Shown: in pieces, positions 12,172 through 23,250 of the stretch
Numbering within the stretch: the stretch's first letter is position 1
Layout: the number at the start of each line of letters is the position of its first letter
Assembly (NCBI GenBank): GCA_948099385.1
Contig: CANUEZ040000179.1
Location: 10,930,001-10,994,000, forward strand
DNA length: 64,000 nt
From: Fasciola hepatica
Lineage: Eukaryota > Platyhelminthes > Trematoda > Plagiorchiida > Fasciolidae
Reading direction: 5' to 3'
Program-made: the position numbers and the translations under genes
The notes under the pieces: generated by a model
Database searches by the model: none
Seen by the model: only the letters and a program-made list of their open reading frames with translations
Told to the model about the DNA's origin: nothing

Positions 12172-13250
12172 GTTCCTTGTCCTACAGGCTGCCGCCCGGT
12201 GAGTGGTGTTGAGACAAATAAAACACGCACCTGCAATCCTCGCCATTCCCCACCGTTCGTCTATTGTGGCGTTGCTGAACTTGGGGCATTCTGGTAGTCC
12301 ATGGCTAGCACCACAAGATGTGCAGTTTGGTTGCGCCGTGGTATCGCGTGAAATGGCATGGTTGTTGGTCCAAGGTTGGTATTTTGGGTGTTCCCGTGCA
12401 GGGGTTTGAGCTTGGCTAGTACTGGGCTTGTCTGCCCGGTTGCTGTCCCGGATGAGTCGGCCGAACCTGCTGTCAGCTATCTTGGTTTGCCTGTCCAAGT
12501 ATTCGGTCAGGTCTTCGAAGTTAGCTTCTCTGTCGCTTCGGCTTATCCGTTCCGCCTCTTCCGCCTACTGGCCCTGTAGTTCGGGAGAAAGGTGACGGAC
12601 TATGCCTTCCAAAGTGTGCATGGCATCTAGGTCAGCCCTGTAACCTAAATGGTCGAGGGCTATTGAGCAGTTCTGCATCTTAATCACCAGGTCGGCCATT
12701 GTGTAGATGTCGCCCTTGGTTCTCTTTGCCTCTACCATCACGCCCTCTATTAGATTACGGGCTACTTTGAAAGGTTGGCCAAACAAGTCCCTTAGAATCT
12801 TCCTTGCTCTTGTGTAGCCTTGTTCCGGGTCGAGCATGGTGCATCCGTCGATAGCTTCTTTTGCCAGGCCTCGACAGTAGTGAGCAAGGTAGAGAAGCCT
12901 TTGCCCAGGGTCGGTTACCTTATTTTCAACGAACGTCTCGAACTGCCTGACAAACTTGCAATAATGTTCACATCGCCCGTCGAAAACCGTTAGTTCCACT
13001 CTAGGCAAGTCGATCGATGGTGTTTTGTAGTCGGCGACCGGCGTGGGGTTCCCTATCTTATTGCACCCTGATCTATCGAAAGTGTCGTAGCCGCTAGTCT
13101 CGTGCTCTCGTTCTTTCTGTGTACACTTCTTTTCTGCTTCCTGGGCCTGTAGTCTAGCCAATAGCAACTGTTGTTCTAGGTCTAGTATTATCAGCCTATA
13201 TAAATCAACATCCTTACGATCTATATTGCCCTCATTAACACATTAACTAG
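12172..13250 (-). pseudogene. BEL/Pao gag with zinc knuckles, copy B
   Basis: Gag of a Pao-type element. The capsid-like part (about 13250-12565) contains LTVFDGRCEHYCKFVRQFETFV and HYCRGLAKEAIDG, a pattern of the DUF1759-type gag. A TAG at 12565-12567 breaks it, and the same frame continues AEEAERISRSDREANFEDL. Near its end are Cys/His clusters, CTSCGASHGLPEC and CFICLNTTHRAAAC, which look like nucleic-acid-binding knuckles. No in-frame ATG is visible at the 5' end, so the start is lost or upstream. The leader between the 5' LTR and gag is 13251-13412. Confidence 0.75.
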
Positions 13251-13412
13251 CACTGACAAGACTAGGCGATCCGACATTAACTAAATAATTAAATGTACCC
13301 AAAATTTCCCCAGAGACTTGCAATGTTACGTCCTGTCCGGATTCCAATGTTTTCGATCCTTTTCTTCGCATTTTGCGTGTTTTTCCTAGTTTCAAATTGA
13401 TCTATTGAGTAT

Positions 13413-13788
13413 CGTAACGAAAGTTTGGGCAATACGTAGCCAAATTCGCAACGGATCCCGAAATCAAAAGACGATTATCCGTGATACCCTACAATACTAG
13501 ATTATTGCATGAACAATGATACCAAAAAGATACAAACCTCAATAATACGATCACAAGGACTCAACAACGAGAAACCGAATAGCAGCGTGTGGGCAAACAG
13601 CACGTGCGTCACGCAGGTCCTGAACAAGGATGTGCCAAAGTAGCGCTCTGGGCGCGAACAAACAACAATTGGACCATAGAAACAACCAGTTCGTAAAGAC
13701 AAGTCAATAGTGTAGGCAAATGGGTGATGTTGGGAAGAACACTGAATCGCGAGGGTTAAAGGGGGATTTTCCACTACCGGTAGTTACA
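13413..13788 (-). repeat. BEL/Pao 5' LTR of copy B
   Basis: About 376 bp. It matches the 3' LTR of copy B with roughly 18 differences, including a changed terminal base (CGTAAC at the U5 end instead of TGTAAC). The LINE-1 frame resumes directly after its outer end at 13788. Confidence 0.88.
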
Positions 13789-16192
13789 GACGTATGTTCA
13801 CTGCGGACTTTGACTTTACTATTTAAGGACGCACAAAAGACCCTCATAGTGGGTGACTTCAGTGTTACGCACATCGACTGAACGGCTGAGGTCTGCTTGA
13901 CGGGATCGGAGGAGCAAACCTACTTAGAATGGCTGCATGCCAACGCTTTGCACCAGCATATTAGGGAAAATACCAGATATAGGACTGGATGCGTTCCATC
14001 CTTGCTGGATCTTACAATAACGAATCTCCCCAACGAAGTGTCTGGACTGCATTACTGCGCACCGCTGGCCAAGATTGACCACGCGTGTGTCTAAATCGTC
14101 CTAAGCATGCGGCAACCCAAGGTACCCTCAAGGCTGGTTGGACATTTCGGTTGTATGGGCATAGATGGGCTCCGTAATAGGGCGATGGTTTTGACCTGGG
14201 ACACGATAGAGGGTGTTACTGTCGAGGAGCGCTGGAAGGTCGTAAGGGGATCCCGATTGCCCCACAGAAAGAGTTCTCACCCTTTAAACGAAGGAGTGGG
14301 GAGGGCAAACCCATGTGGTGGAAGATTGCAATAGCCAAGGCCATCAGACGTAGAAACCGCAGCTGGAACTTGCACAAGGCTTCCGGCAGTCAGGTTGCCT
14401 GGAACCGCTATACAAAGCTGAGAAACGAGACTGTAAGCCTTCTGAGAACTTCCGAGCGGGAATTGAAGCTCAAATTGAACCAGTCTGTAAGACAACGGCC
14501 GAAAAACGTCTACAGCTATTTGCAGTCGAAAGGCTCAACAAAGAAGACCATAGGTGCACTGTAAACTGGAGGCCACGATATAGTCACTGATGACCAGGGC
14601 AAAGCAGAAGCCATGGGGAATACTTCGGTGGTGTACACAGGATAGATAGTGGTGTACGAGTAGATCTAGCTGTGATGTATCCTGCTACCCAGTTAAACAA
14701 GCTGAATCCCTCGGAGGAAATCGTGCGTAAGCACCTACAGGAATTAAACGGTCACAAGTCCGCAGGCCTAGAAGGCATTCATCCAGCTGTCATCAAGCCG
14801 CTGGCAGATATAATAGCTCCACCGGTATGCAGGCTGTACAGGTCCACGTTGGACCAGAGTAAGCTGCCTCAGGACTGGAAAGTCGCGGCAGTCGTGGCAA
14901 TACATAAGAGTGGGCCTAAGTCGGTTGTGCAGAACAACAGGCCGGTAAGTCTAACTAGCATTTTATGTAAAGTCCTTGAGAAGATCATCCGTGCCCACAC
15001 ACGCCAGCACTTACTGGAGCACTCCATGTTAAGTCCGGCGCAGCATGGATTCCTGAAAAATAGATCTTGTCTGACCAATATCTTGTGCTTCTTAGATGAA
15101 GTAACTCAACGACTGGAAGAAGGCAAGGAAGTTGAGGTACGCCACTTTGACTTTAGCAAGTCATTCGACTCCGTCAATAATCTTGTTTTGCTATGCAAGA
15201 TGTAGACGTTGGGCATAGGTGGGCCAGTATATAGTTGGCTAGAGGACTTCCTCCTCCACAGGACGTATTGTTTCAAAGTCGGAGACTGGTGCTCCAGTTT
15301 GGTGAATGTCACCAGTGGTGTACCTCAGGGATCCCTCCTAGGCCCGGTCCTATTCTTGTCACTTAATAATGACCTGGCATCCGCTCTTCAATTGCCCAGC
15401 TTTATTTTTGCGGATGATGTGAAGATTGGTGGATCTGGGGGTAGGGCGGACTTGAGCAAGGATATAGGTACCGTCATGAACTGGGCATACAAATGGGACT
15501 TACCTCTGAACGCTCAAAAAAGCCATGTGTTGTCAAGAGCGACAGAGAGCCTAACTGTCGCTCATGATCAAGAGCTGTTCACCGTAGAGGCAGTCAGTAG
15601 GGTTAAAAACCTTGGGGTCGTCATGAACAGTGACTTTGAGTGGTCGGAGCAGTGCAACGCTGCTGCGCATAAGGCTTGTGGGGAGCTCTTCAGACTGCGA
15701 TCAGCTTTGTCTTGCCAGCAGCCGGAGGTACTGGTACCTATTTACATGGCTATAGTATGACTTCACTTAGAAGGTAGCGTGCAGGCTTGGTCACCCCCCT
15801 ACAAAAAGGATGCCACCTGCCTAGAGAAAGCCCAACGTCTCGCCCGGCGAATGATTGAAAGGCAGAGGGGTAAGACGTACGAGCATAAACTCTGTGATCT
15901 GAATCTCTTCTCGTTGGAAAGGAGGAGAAGTGGAGGAGATCTCATTAAAACTTTCAAGGTAATGAAGAGCTTTTCTGGCCTTAGACCAGATAGTCTACTG
16001 CAAGTGGCGGTAGACTCCAGAACAAGGATACATGAAAAGAAGCTGATAAAAGCCCGATCAAGGTTGATGGCCACATCGCACTTGTTCAGCAACAGGGTTG
16101 TGAACAGTTGGAACGTTCTGCAGACCGTCAAAGCCTTCAAAGGTGCCCTAGATCGCAAGTGGTACGAGATTTTTCCTCGTAGTAAGCCTTGA
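13789..16192 (+). pseudogene. LINE-1 ORF2 remainder: endonuclease C-half, RT, C-terminus
   Basis: Continuation of the CR1-type ORF2 split by BEL copy B. The endonuclease second half reads LIVGDFS...W and SLLDLTITN with KIDHA near the end (13845-14090). A linker follows (14107-14564). RT is at 14672-15760, with SAGLEGIHPAVIKPL, QHGFLKNRSCLTNI, FDFSKSFDSVN, GVPQGSLLGP and an intact FADD box near 15411. The C-terminal part (15779-16192) ends FPRSKP then TGA. The frame is broken near 14100, 14564, 15205 and 15760. Homology to LINE-A (20905-23010) is evident throughout, so both belong to one broad CR1-like clade. The start of its 3' untranslated part is 16193 to about 16289. Confidence 0.82.
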
Positions 16193-16289
16193 GTATAGCA
16201 ACTAGACGGATGACGGGTAGCACTATGGTCCTTCTGGAGCATGTCTTAATAGACTTTTTCGCTCATTGCACACAGTCTCAGTGAAGGCT

Positions 16290-18038
16290 CATAATGCATA
16301 ATGTCTCTTACAGTTGATGTGCGATGAGGTTTTCTGTTTCCCTCTCATTTTTAGCGAGGATTCGACGAAATACACTCGGCAGTGTTGGGTGCATACCTGG
16401 TGTACATACCATCGAAGGCATTCTGGACACTCGATTACCGACTCTGTCCTTTCTACGATACCCTTCGATGCCAGGAGTATTTCCAAGCTACTATCCAACA
16501 GCAAACCCTCTCCGCGATTAGGCCCCGGTGGCTTACCACCAATTGCACTCGTCAATGGTGGACCGGATCCCCCCCTGTTGTTGCTTAACCTTTTCACTCT
16601 TTCACTTAATGGTAGCACCGTACCTGCTAATTGGAAGCGCTCGGTAATCGTTCCCATTCATAAAAAAGGACCTTTACATGAGGTATCCAATTATCGCCCT
16701 ATAAACCATACCCCCATCTTATCCAGAATAATGGAAAAAATAGTTAAAGATAATATTATTAACTATTTATTAAGCCTCAGTCTTATTAATCACAACCAAC
16801 ATGGATTCCTCCGTTCACGGTCCTGCATAACTTGTCAGTGTGATTTTCTGAATCTCGTCACCGACTCTGCTGAAAGTGGAAAATCTCTTGTTGTTCTTTA
16901 TCTGGATTTATCCAAGGCATTTGATCGTGTCCCTCACCCCCACCTTTTAACAAAGCTACGGTCATTTGGGATTGTCGATCCACTTCTTTCTTGGTTCTCG
17001 TCTTACTTATCTCATCGTTCACAGTTTGTCTTAATTAACGGGCACACCTCTAATCCTAAGCCTGTTACTAGCGGTGTTGTTCAGGGCAGTGTTTTGGGCC
17101 CCCTGCTTTTCCTCCTATACATAAATGATATGTTTCCGACAATACTTAACGGCACGCCGTTTTTGTTCGCGGACGACAATAAGATAGTCTACACTTTCTC
17201 GCCTGGCAACCTCAGTACTAATATCTTTGAAATCTCCACTGACTTGTTCTCTCTTGATGAATGGTGCTCAACCTGGGCGATGAAATTCTCCGCCGACAAG
17301 TGTATTCTCCTTGCTTACAAATGCCAGGTTCCTCCTGGTTCTTTATGCATTGGCGGTTCACCCATCGACAGCCAGCCTTTTGTAAGAGACCTTGGCTTGA
17401 GTTATTCTTGCTCTTTCAACTTCTCGGAACATGCTGTCCTCCAAACGGCGAAGGCTAAAAAGTGTCTTGGTCTTCTGTTCAGATCCTTTCAGCTTAGGCA
17501 GAGCATTCTCTACATGTACAAAGTACATGCCAGGCCCCTTCTCGAATACTGTCCCCTAATCTTCACTAGCATGAGAAAATCCGACAGGATTATTATCGAA
17601 TGCATTCAAAGAAGATTCACAAAACAGCTTATCGGTTGGTCGTCCAACTTAAACTACAGGGAACGATGCTTATCTCTCAAAATCGAACCACTATGGCTTC
17701 GGCGCATCAAGCTAAATTTGATATTTCTGTATAAGCTATTGACTAAGCAGTCCTATTCCTCCAACCAGTTGTGCTTCACCCCGGATACTGAATATTCACT
17801 CCGGAATAGACAGTATACTATAACCACACCCTCAGCGAGGACTGTTCTACGCTCTAAGTTCTTTCTCTTCGCGTACTCCAGAATCTGGAATAAACTTCCC
17901 TTGCACATCAAATCTTCTCGGTCAAAGTATGCATTCGTGCATGCTATTGATAAATTCCTTACTGTCTCAACTGTTTTGCGCTTATTCAACGTTCACGTAA
18001 CCGAACGTCAAGCTTACGAGATAGGCCTTGACTTTTAA
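16290..18038 (+). CDS. LINE-C reverse transcriptase and C-terminal domain, uninterrupted
   Basis: The longest unbroken ORF in the window (about 575 codons), from a 5'-truncated CR1-type LINE. No real start codon can be assigned because the 5' end, including the endonuclease, is missing. RT motifs in order are a linker ending SNSKPSPRLGPGGLPP, VPIHKKGPLHEVSNYRPI, QHGFLRSRSCIT, LDLSKAFDRVPH, GVVQGSVLGPLLFLLYINDM, FADDNKIVY (intact catalytic Asp pair, near 17170) and a downstream SADKC block. The C-terminus has the usual RIWNKLPLHI signature near residue 530 and ends GLDF then TAA. It is less decayed than its neighbours, which suggests a younger insertion. Confidence 0.82.
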
Positions 18039-18406
18039 GCCATTGCTCTGCTTTCTGTCTTTACCTTACCTTCCAAAATAACCTCACCGCTTTAAAAATT
18101 CTGATTGCTTTGTTTGACCGCTTCTCCTAGCCTTCGCCATCGACATATGTAAGCATGTCTGCGTCCACTAACTGTTTTTCCATACCAACTTATAGGATCC
18201 TGCTAATTCAACTTTGAAATAAATCCTTTCAGATGCGCTCGCATTTATAGAGACCACCGTATTACTCCCCACAGGCTGTCAATATCTCTCACCCGCTCCA
18301 CGATTTATTAACTTTATTTAGTTATATTGCGTATGCGGCCCTGAAACCAACCTCAACATTGCCATAAAAACTGCTTCAGTATCCAACCCCTGGTTGGATT
18401 TATATA

Positions 18407-18449
<43 letters not shown>

Positions 18450-20897
18450 TGCATATACAAATACATATATATATGTACACGTATATATAAATATATATTT
18501 ATATATATATATATACTCACTGCTGTCCTATAATTATTAACACAATCATGGTGAGTAACTCAACGCTCCTCGATATCTCTTGGCTTACAATGCCTCTCTT
18601 CCGCACCAGGTCCCACCACTCATACTTCCCTCACCTCCTCTGCGATTTCGAACTGGAAAATTCAGTCTGATTCATCGCACTTAGCGTGACTCACTAACTG
18701 AACTCAACACCCAGTTGTGACGTTACCATTTCTGCTCCCACCCTATCCCCCAGCTAAGGTTCTTCTGTAATTTCATGCAGAACTTGGTCTTTACTCCTGC
18801 TCAATGACCACTCTAGGCGAAATACTAACTTTCCCATTGAAAGTTCTAGCCACACTTAGGCGTTTCCCCTTTAGTCTCACGTTTCATGGCCTCAATGTGC
18901 CTTTGGGATCCGCCGCACCGATGAGCCCGTGCTTAACTTTTGTTCTTCTTTCCGTTAACCGTTGATCCTCGGCTGCGTCACTCTATCTCACTTTCCTTGC
19001 CGTAGTCTTTTGCGTCCGATGATCGCACCCACGTATACATATATATATATATATAATATACCTTGGGTATGCTCCACTCACTTGTCCCCCTTCCTAACTA
19101 GATGGTGCCATTTTACAACACAATTTGCGTATATATAAATAAAACCGTTCCGTCCTTTAGCGATGGGTGCTCGCTCTCACTTAATTCCTGGCTCAGGCCA
19201 GAACTCAGCCGTCCCATCCTGCTTTTTTGCGCCTTTCTCGTACACTGAAGCCTTGCCACACGGATTACCATTCCTTAGTAACTAGGCTTCACTTCTCTAC
19301 GCATATGCTCATGGTAAGTTAAGACCCCATTCCAACCGGAATCCGTATGCCCCTGCCGAATACCAGCACGTTTGCCCCCACATGAAAAATCCTCATTTTA
19401 ACACTCAGTGTTTTCCCCCCTTTTTACTGTTTGCCGTCCTTTGCCACAGCTGGTGAACTGACCAGACTGTTATCTTCCTATTTTCTCATTCTTCTTCCAG
19501 ACCATACCATCTACTATTGTTTTATTCCCGGTTCCCAAACGGACACCCCCTCCTCATCCACCGCCTACCTGATATCGCCCCAAATCTCTACTACCACCCA
19601 ACTACTCTAGAAAGCTACCAGTCTCCGTCTAGGGATCCCTAATAGACCTGTCCACTAGCCAAACGATAACTAACTGTTCGGATAACAAAATGTGCATTTT
19701 CTTACTTCCATATAAACGATAATCATAACCCACAGCTGGAACACTCTCCAGACTGCCGCACTCCTGATCTCTTCCAGATTGCATTGGTTACTTGGGTAGC
19801 CATCGGCCGAATCGACGTTTATTCCGGACTACCGTAAGAACTGGACGATTTGATCAATGGTTTAAACCTATACTCTCGCCTGCTGACGTTACATGGGGCA
19901 CCGTACACGGATTAACAAAACCTCATGAAAGTCTCACCGGATCGCAGAGGTGATTTCTGACACCAACCATCAACACATCCGCTCAACGTCTATTCCCAAA
20001 TAATCCAACCCAACAGTTCAATTCTTCCCGCGTTGCAGTACGAAACCAATGGCCGGAACCCAGCCTTCGCAGCTGTCAACTTCGTCAAACCAGCCTTTTT
20101 TTACCTGCTTCCCACAACATTCTACCTGCCACCACCTGCAACCAAGGTCTTTACGGAACAGAATACCAGCCATCTGCAGCCAACCATAATTTGATTAACA
20201 ATTTTCTATCAAACACAAAAAAAACATTTTACACTCTTCCAACTCCTGCCTAGCCGAACCATTGACGTTTGTCTTCACTAATCCGTTTCATTGACGGCTT
20301 TTCTTTTCTTTAAAAGTCCGTTATTTGTCCATTCACCATTCATGCTCTTCAAAAGTTCACTGAAGTCCCTGCGAAGCTTTTCGCCTTCATTTGAATTTCC
20401 ATATGACAATGTAATCACCTGCACAAAAGGTCCGTTTTATTATCACCTTTGAATCACTTGCCTTTATTTCACACGCTTCCTCCCCAATTAGTTACCCAAT
20501 GCTGGATCACTGTCCAATATTCCGTTGGTATCTCTGACTGCACTTTGAAAGCCCCACGCTTGCTTTACTTCTAACAATGTTCTTTGGCATCTCTTCCACC
20601 AGGTTACTTGTTAGTGACCGTCCATTTGCCGCTTACATCAGCAATCCCACGACTGTCCAGCTATCCGCACCGCCCCCAGCGATTTCGAAACCGATTTGGA
20701 ATTCCCGCCTCAACCATTACCACTTTTGTTTACTCAAACACTAAATGACTTTACTGGTGTATTCGGTTGCTGTGATTTATAAATTTAGAATTTGTGAATA
20801 CCTCGCATTGACATGTACTGCTGTATACTCTGATCTTGCCTTGTGCATGTGTATTGACCACGGTCAAGAAATATACTATACTATACTATACTATTGG
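18039..20897 (+). other. LINE-C long pyrimidine-rich 3' region
   Basis: About 2.9 kb without a gene, rich in C and T on the plus strand, following the LINE-C stop codon. It includes AT-rich simple repeats (18400-18518, and a shorter run near 19035-19055). It ends in a GCATGTGTATTGACC...GAAATATAC block and a short TATAC tandem tail (20870-20897). The same end block occurs at 11240-11285. I interpret the whole stretch as the 3' untranslated region of LINE-C, although the length is unusual and part could be other sequence. Confidence 0.55.
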
Positions 20898-20904
20898 TTG
20901 TGGC

Positions 20905-23010
20905 CATTACCTGTCCTGTGCAAACACAACCCTGACGGTGGTAAGCAGTAGAAATCTACCCTCAAGGTGGAAGCCAAAAGTCCGCAATGCCATAATTATT
21001 CGTAGGCAACGATGGGCAGCTTACAAGCTGTACACAACTCAGGGGGCATAGAATAGCTAGAAGATGGCTAGGAACAGAGCTCAAGAGATCCAAAGAGTGG
21101 AGAAATATGCCTTCTAGCGTCGGTCAGCTGCGTCGGTCCGCACAAACTTAAAGCGATTCTTCGCCTACGTGCAATCTCACAAACTTTTGAGAGAGAGCGT
21201 AGCAACTTTGGAAGGAGCACAGGGACGACTAGCTCTAAACGACGAAGACAAGGCTGACACGCTCTTGGCATTCTTCAAGACCGTATATCGACCAGAACAT
21301 AGTTTGGAGGAAAGAATGGAGGGCCCACAGGCACCTCCAATATCCGAAATTACTGTAGGAGAAAAAGAAGTGTACGCGGAGTTGCAAACGTTGAATAGAA
21401 ATAAAGCAGCAGGTCCAGACGGGATTCATCCAGCAATCGTTCAGCCTCTGGCCGAGGTCCTGAAAGCTCCGGTGACGAAGCTGTATGAAACGTCACTTAG
21501 AGAGGGAAATGTGCCGGGAGACTGGAGGAGAGCAACAGTGGTAGGCATTTACAAGAGTGGACCCCGGCAAAAGGCCAAAAATTACCGGCCGGTTAGCTTG
21601 ACTTTGGTACTGTGTAAGTGCCTGGAGCGAATAGTCAGGAAGCAGATCTCTAGGCATTTGGTTCAACACAACCTCATATCAAGTGCGCAGCATGGGTTTG
21701 TGGCAGGGCGATCCTGTCTGACGAATCTCCTGCTGTTCCTCGATGAGGTAACCAAGCGTCTGGACGAAGGGCAATCGATTGCGGTCTGCTACTTGGACTT
21801 CAGCAAGGCGTTTGATTCTGTGAACCACAGATTTCTGGACGTCAAACTGCAGTCTATGGGAATTGTTGGAAAGGCAAGACAATGGATAAATAGATTACTA
21901 ACAGGGCGAACCTTTAGTGTTAAGGTGAAGAGTCATGTTTCAAAACCGGAAGGTGTAACGAGCGGGGTGCCACAGGGCTCGGTGCTCGGCCCTCTGCTCT
22001 TCCTCATCTTCATCAACGACCTAGCACGTGGGCTTACAAACCCCGCCTTTATGTTTGCCGATAACGTCAAGATAGCTGGAGTAGATATGGAACTTGACGT
22101 GTTGGCAGTACAAAACTGGGCACGCAGATGGGACCTTCCACTAAACCTCACCAAGTGTCAATGCTTGACCACAAATACAGGGGCTAAAGAGAATGGTGTG
22201 GGTTCGTTGCAAGTGGTCTCGCAGGTCAAAGACTTGGGCGTTATAATGGACAACAGCTTTAAGCCGTCAAAGCAGTGCACCTCAGCAGCCAATACGGCCT
22301 GGAGGGAACTCTTTCGAGTTAGATCCATTATGTCGTGTAGAGATTCGGAGATATTCGTTCCGATATATCAGGCCATAGTTAGGCCGCATATGGAGTACTG
22401 CGTGCAGGCCTGGGCACCATACTACCACAAAGATATCCACTATCTGGAGAAAGTGCAAGGGCTAGCCACTAGAGTGGTGGCTGGGCAAGGGGGTTTAACT
22501 ACACAGAGCGTCTCCTTGCCATAGACCTGTTCTCGATGGAAAGACGGCGCATTCGCGGGGATTTGATAGAAACCTTCAAGGTGATGAAAGGACCGTCAGG
22601 CATAAGTCGAGAAGACCTTTTCTCCCTGATCCTCGAGAGAGGAACAAGGGGGCATAGCTTTATATTGCAAAGAAAGCATTCGAGGCTCCAAATTAGGGCG
22701 AAGTACTTCTCAAATAGAGTGGTACCCTATTGGAATAAGCTCCCGGAAGAGGTCATAAATACCACAACAGTGAAGGCCTTTAGGAAAGCAGTAGACTTAT
22801 GTTGGGTGGCAGTATGCCCCGAGATATGTCAAGCAGCTTTTAGGGTCAGATGCGATTTACGTATTGTTTCCACCTTACTCTGCCAGGGCTGATACTGCAA
22901 AAAATTTCTGCCTTTCAGAAAAAGAAAATCACGCAGTGTTGGGAGCTACGAAAACGCGCCGACAACACAACTATCTGGACGCACGATTGGCTCTAGCCAC
23001 ACCAAGTCCT
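20905..23010 (+). pseudogene. LINE-A ORF2 (CR1-type) with dead FADN active site
   Basis: 5'-truncated CR1-type LINE. The RT runs from about 21360, with AAGPDGIHPAIVQPL, VVGIYKSGPRQKAKNYRPVS, QHGFVAGRSCLTNLL, LDFSKAFDSVNH and SGVPQGSVLGPLLFLIFINDL. The catalytic box reads FADN at 22054-22065 where FADD is required, so the enzyme would be inactive. Stops occur near 21050 and 21117. A one-base slip near a G run at 22491-22496 shifts the frame, and the C-terminus resumes as NYTERLLAIDLFSMERRRIRGDL. The normal stop has become CAA (compare 26571), so the ORF reads on to 22892. The 3' part ends abruptly at CCAAGTCCTG (23011), where LINE-B begins. Confidence 0.82.
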
Positions 23011-23250
23011 GAACCTTTTCGGAGACCGAAGGATGCAGGCCGTCCACCTGGATTGATACCCCCCAGGTTACTAGACGTCAAAACCTACCGGTCCCCCCAG
23101 CAGTCTGCTTACCCTCTAGCCCCCCAATATCTTCAGCCCCCGACTCTCCCAGGACCTCCTTTCCATCCTCAAACCCAAAACCAGCTGCCTCTGGCGATTC
23201 TGCAACAACTCCTGAGCATGTGCTCAAGTGTTTTTACAGCAATTGCCTGA
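23011..23250 (+). pseudogene. LINE-B ORF1, proline-rich C-terminal tail
   Basis: About 80 codons of proline- and glutamine-rich protein (GRPPGLIPPRLLD ... TLPGPPFHPQTQNQLPLAIL) ending at a TGA at 23250. It overlaps the start of LINE-B ORF2 in another frame, an arrangement common in two-ORF LINEs. The upstream part of ORF1 is missing because the element is 5'-truncated at the junction with LINE-A. Confidence 0.55.

Larger units (their letters stand above)
5474..13788 (-). mobile_element. BEL/Pao LTR retrotransposon, copy B, with both LTRs
   Basis: An 8.3-kb minus-strand element, including a ~1.7-kb nested LINE fragment at 9583-11285. In sense order it has a 5' LTR (13788-13413), gag (about 13250-12172), aspartic protease (12171-11286), the nested LINE, pol (9593-6443) and a 3' LTR (5850-5474). 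It is inserted in LINE-1. The flanks are GACTT (5469-5473) and GACGT (13789-13793), a 5-bp target duplication with one mismatch. The LTRs differ by roughly 18 positions in 377 by eye, so the insertion is not recent. Confidence 0.88.
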
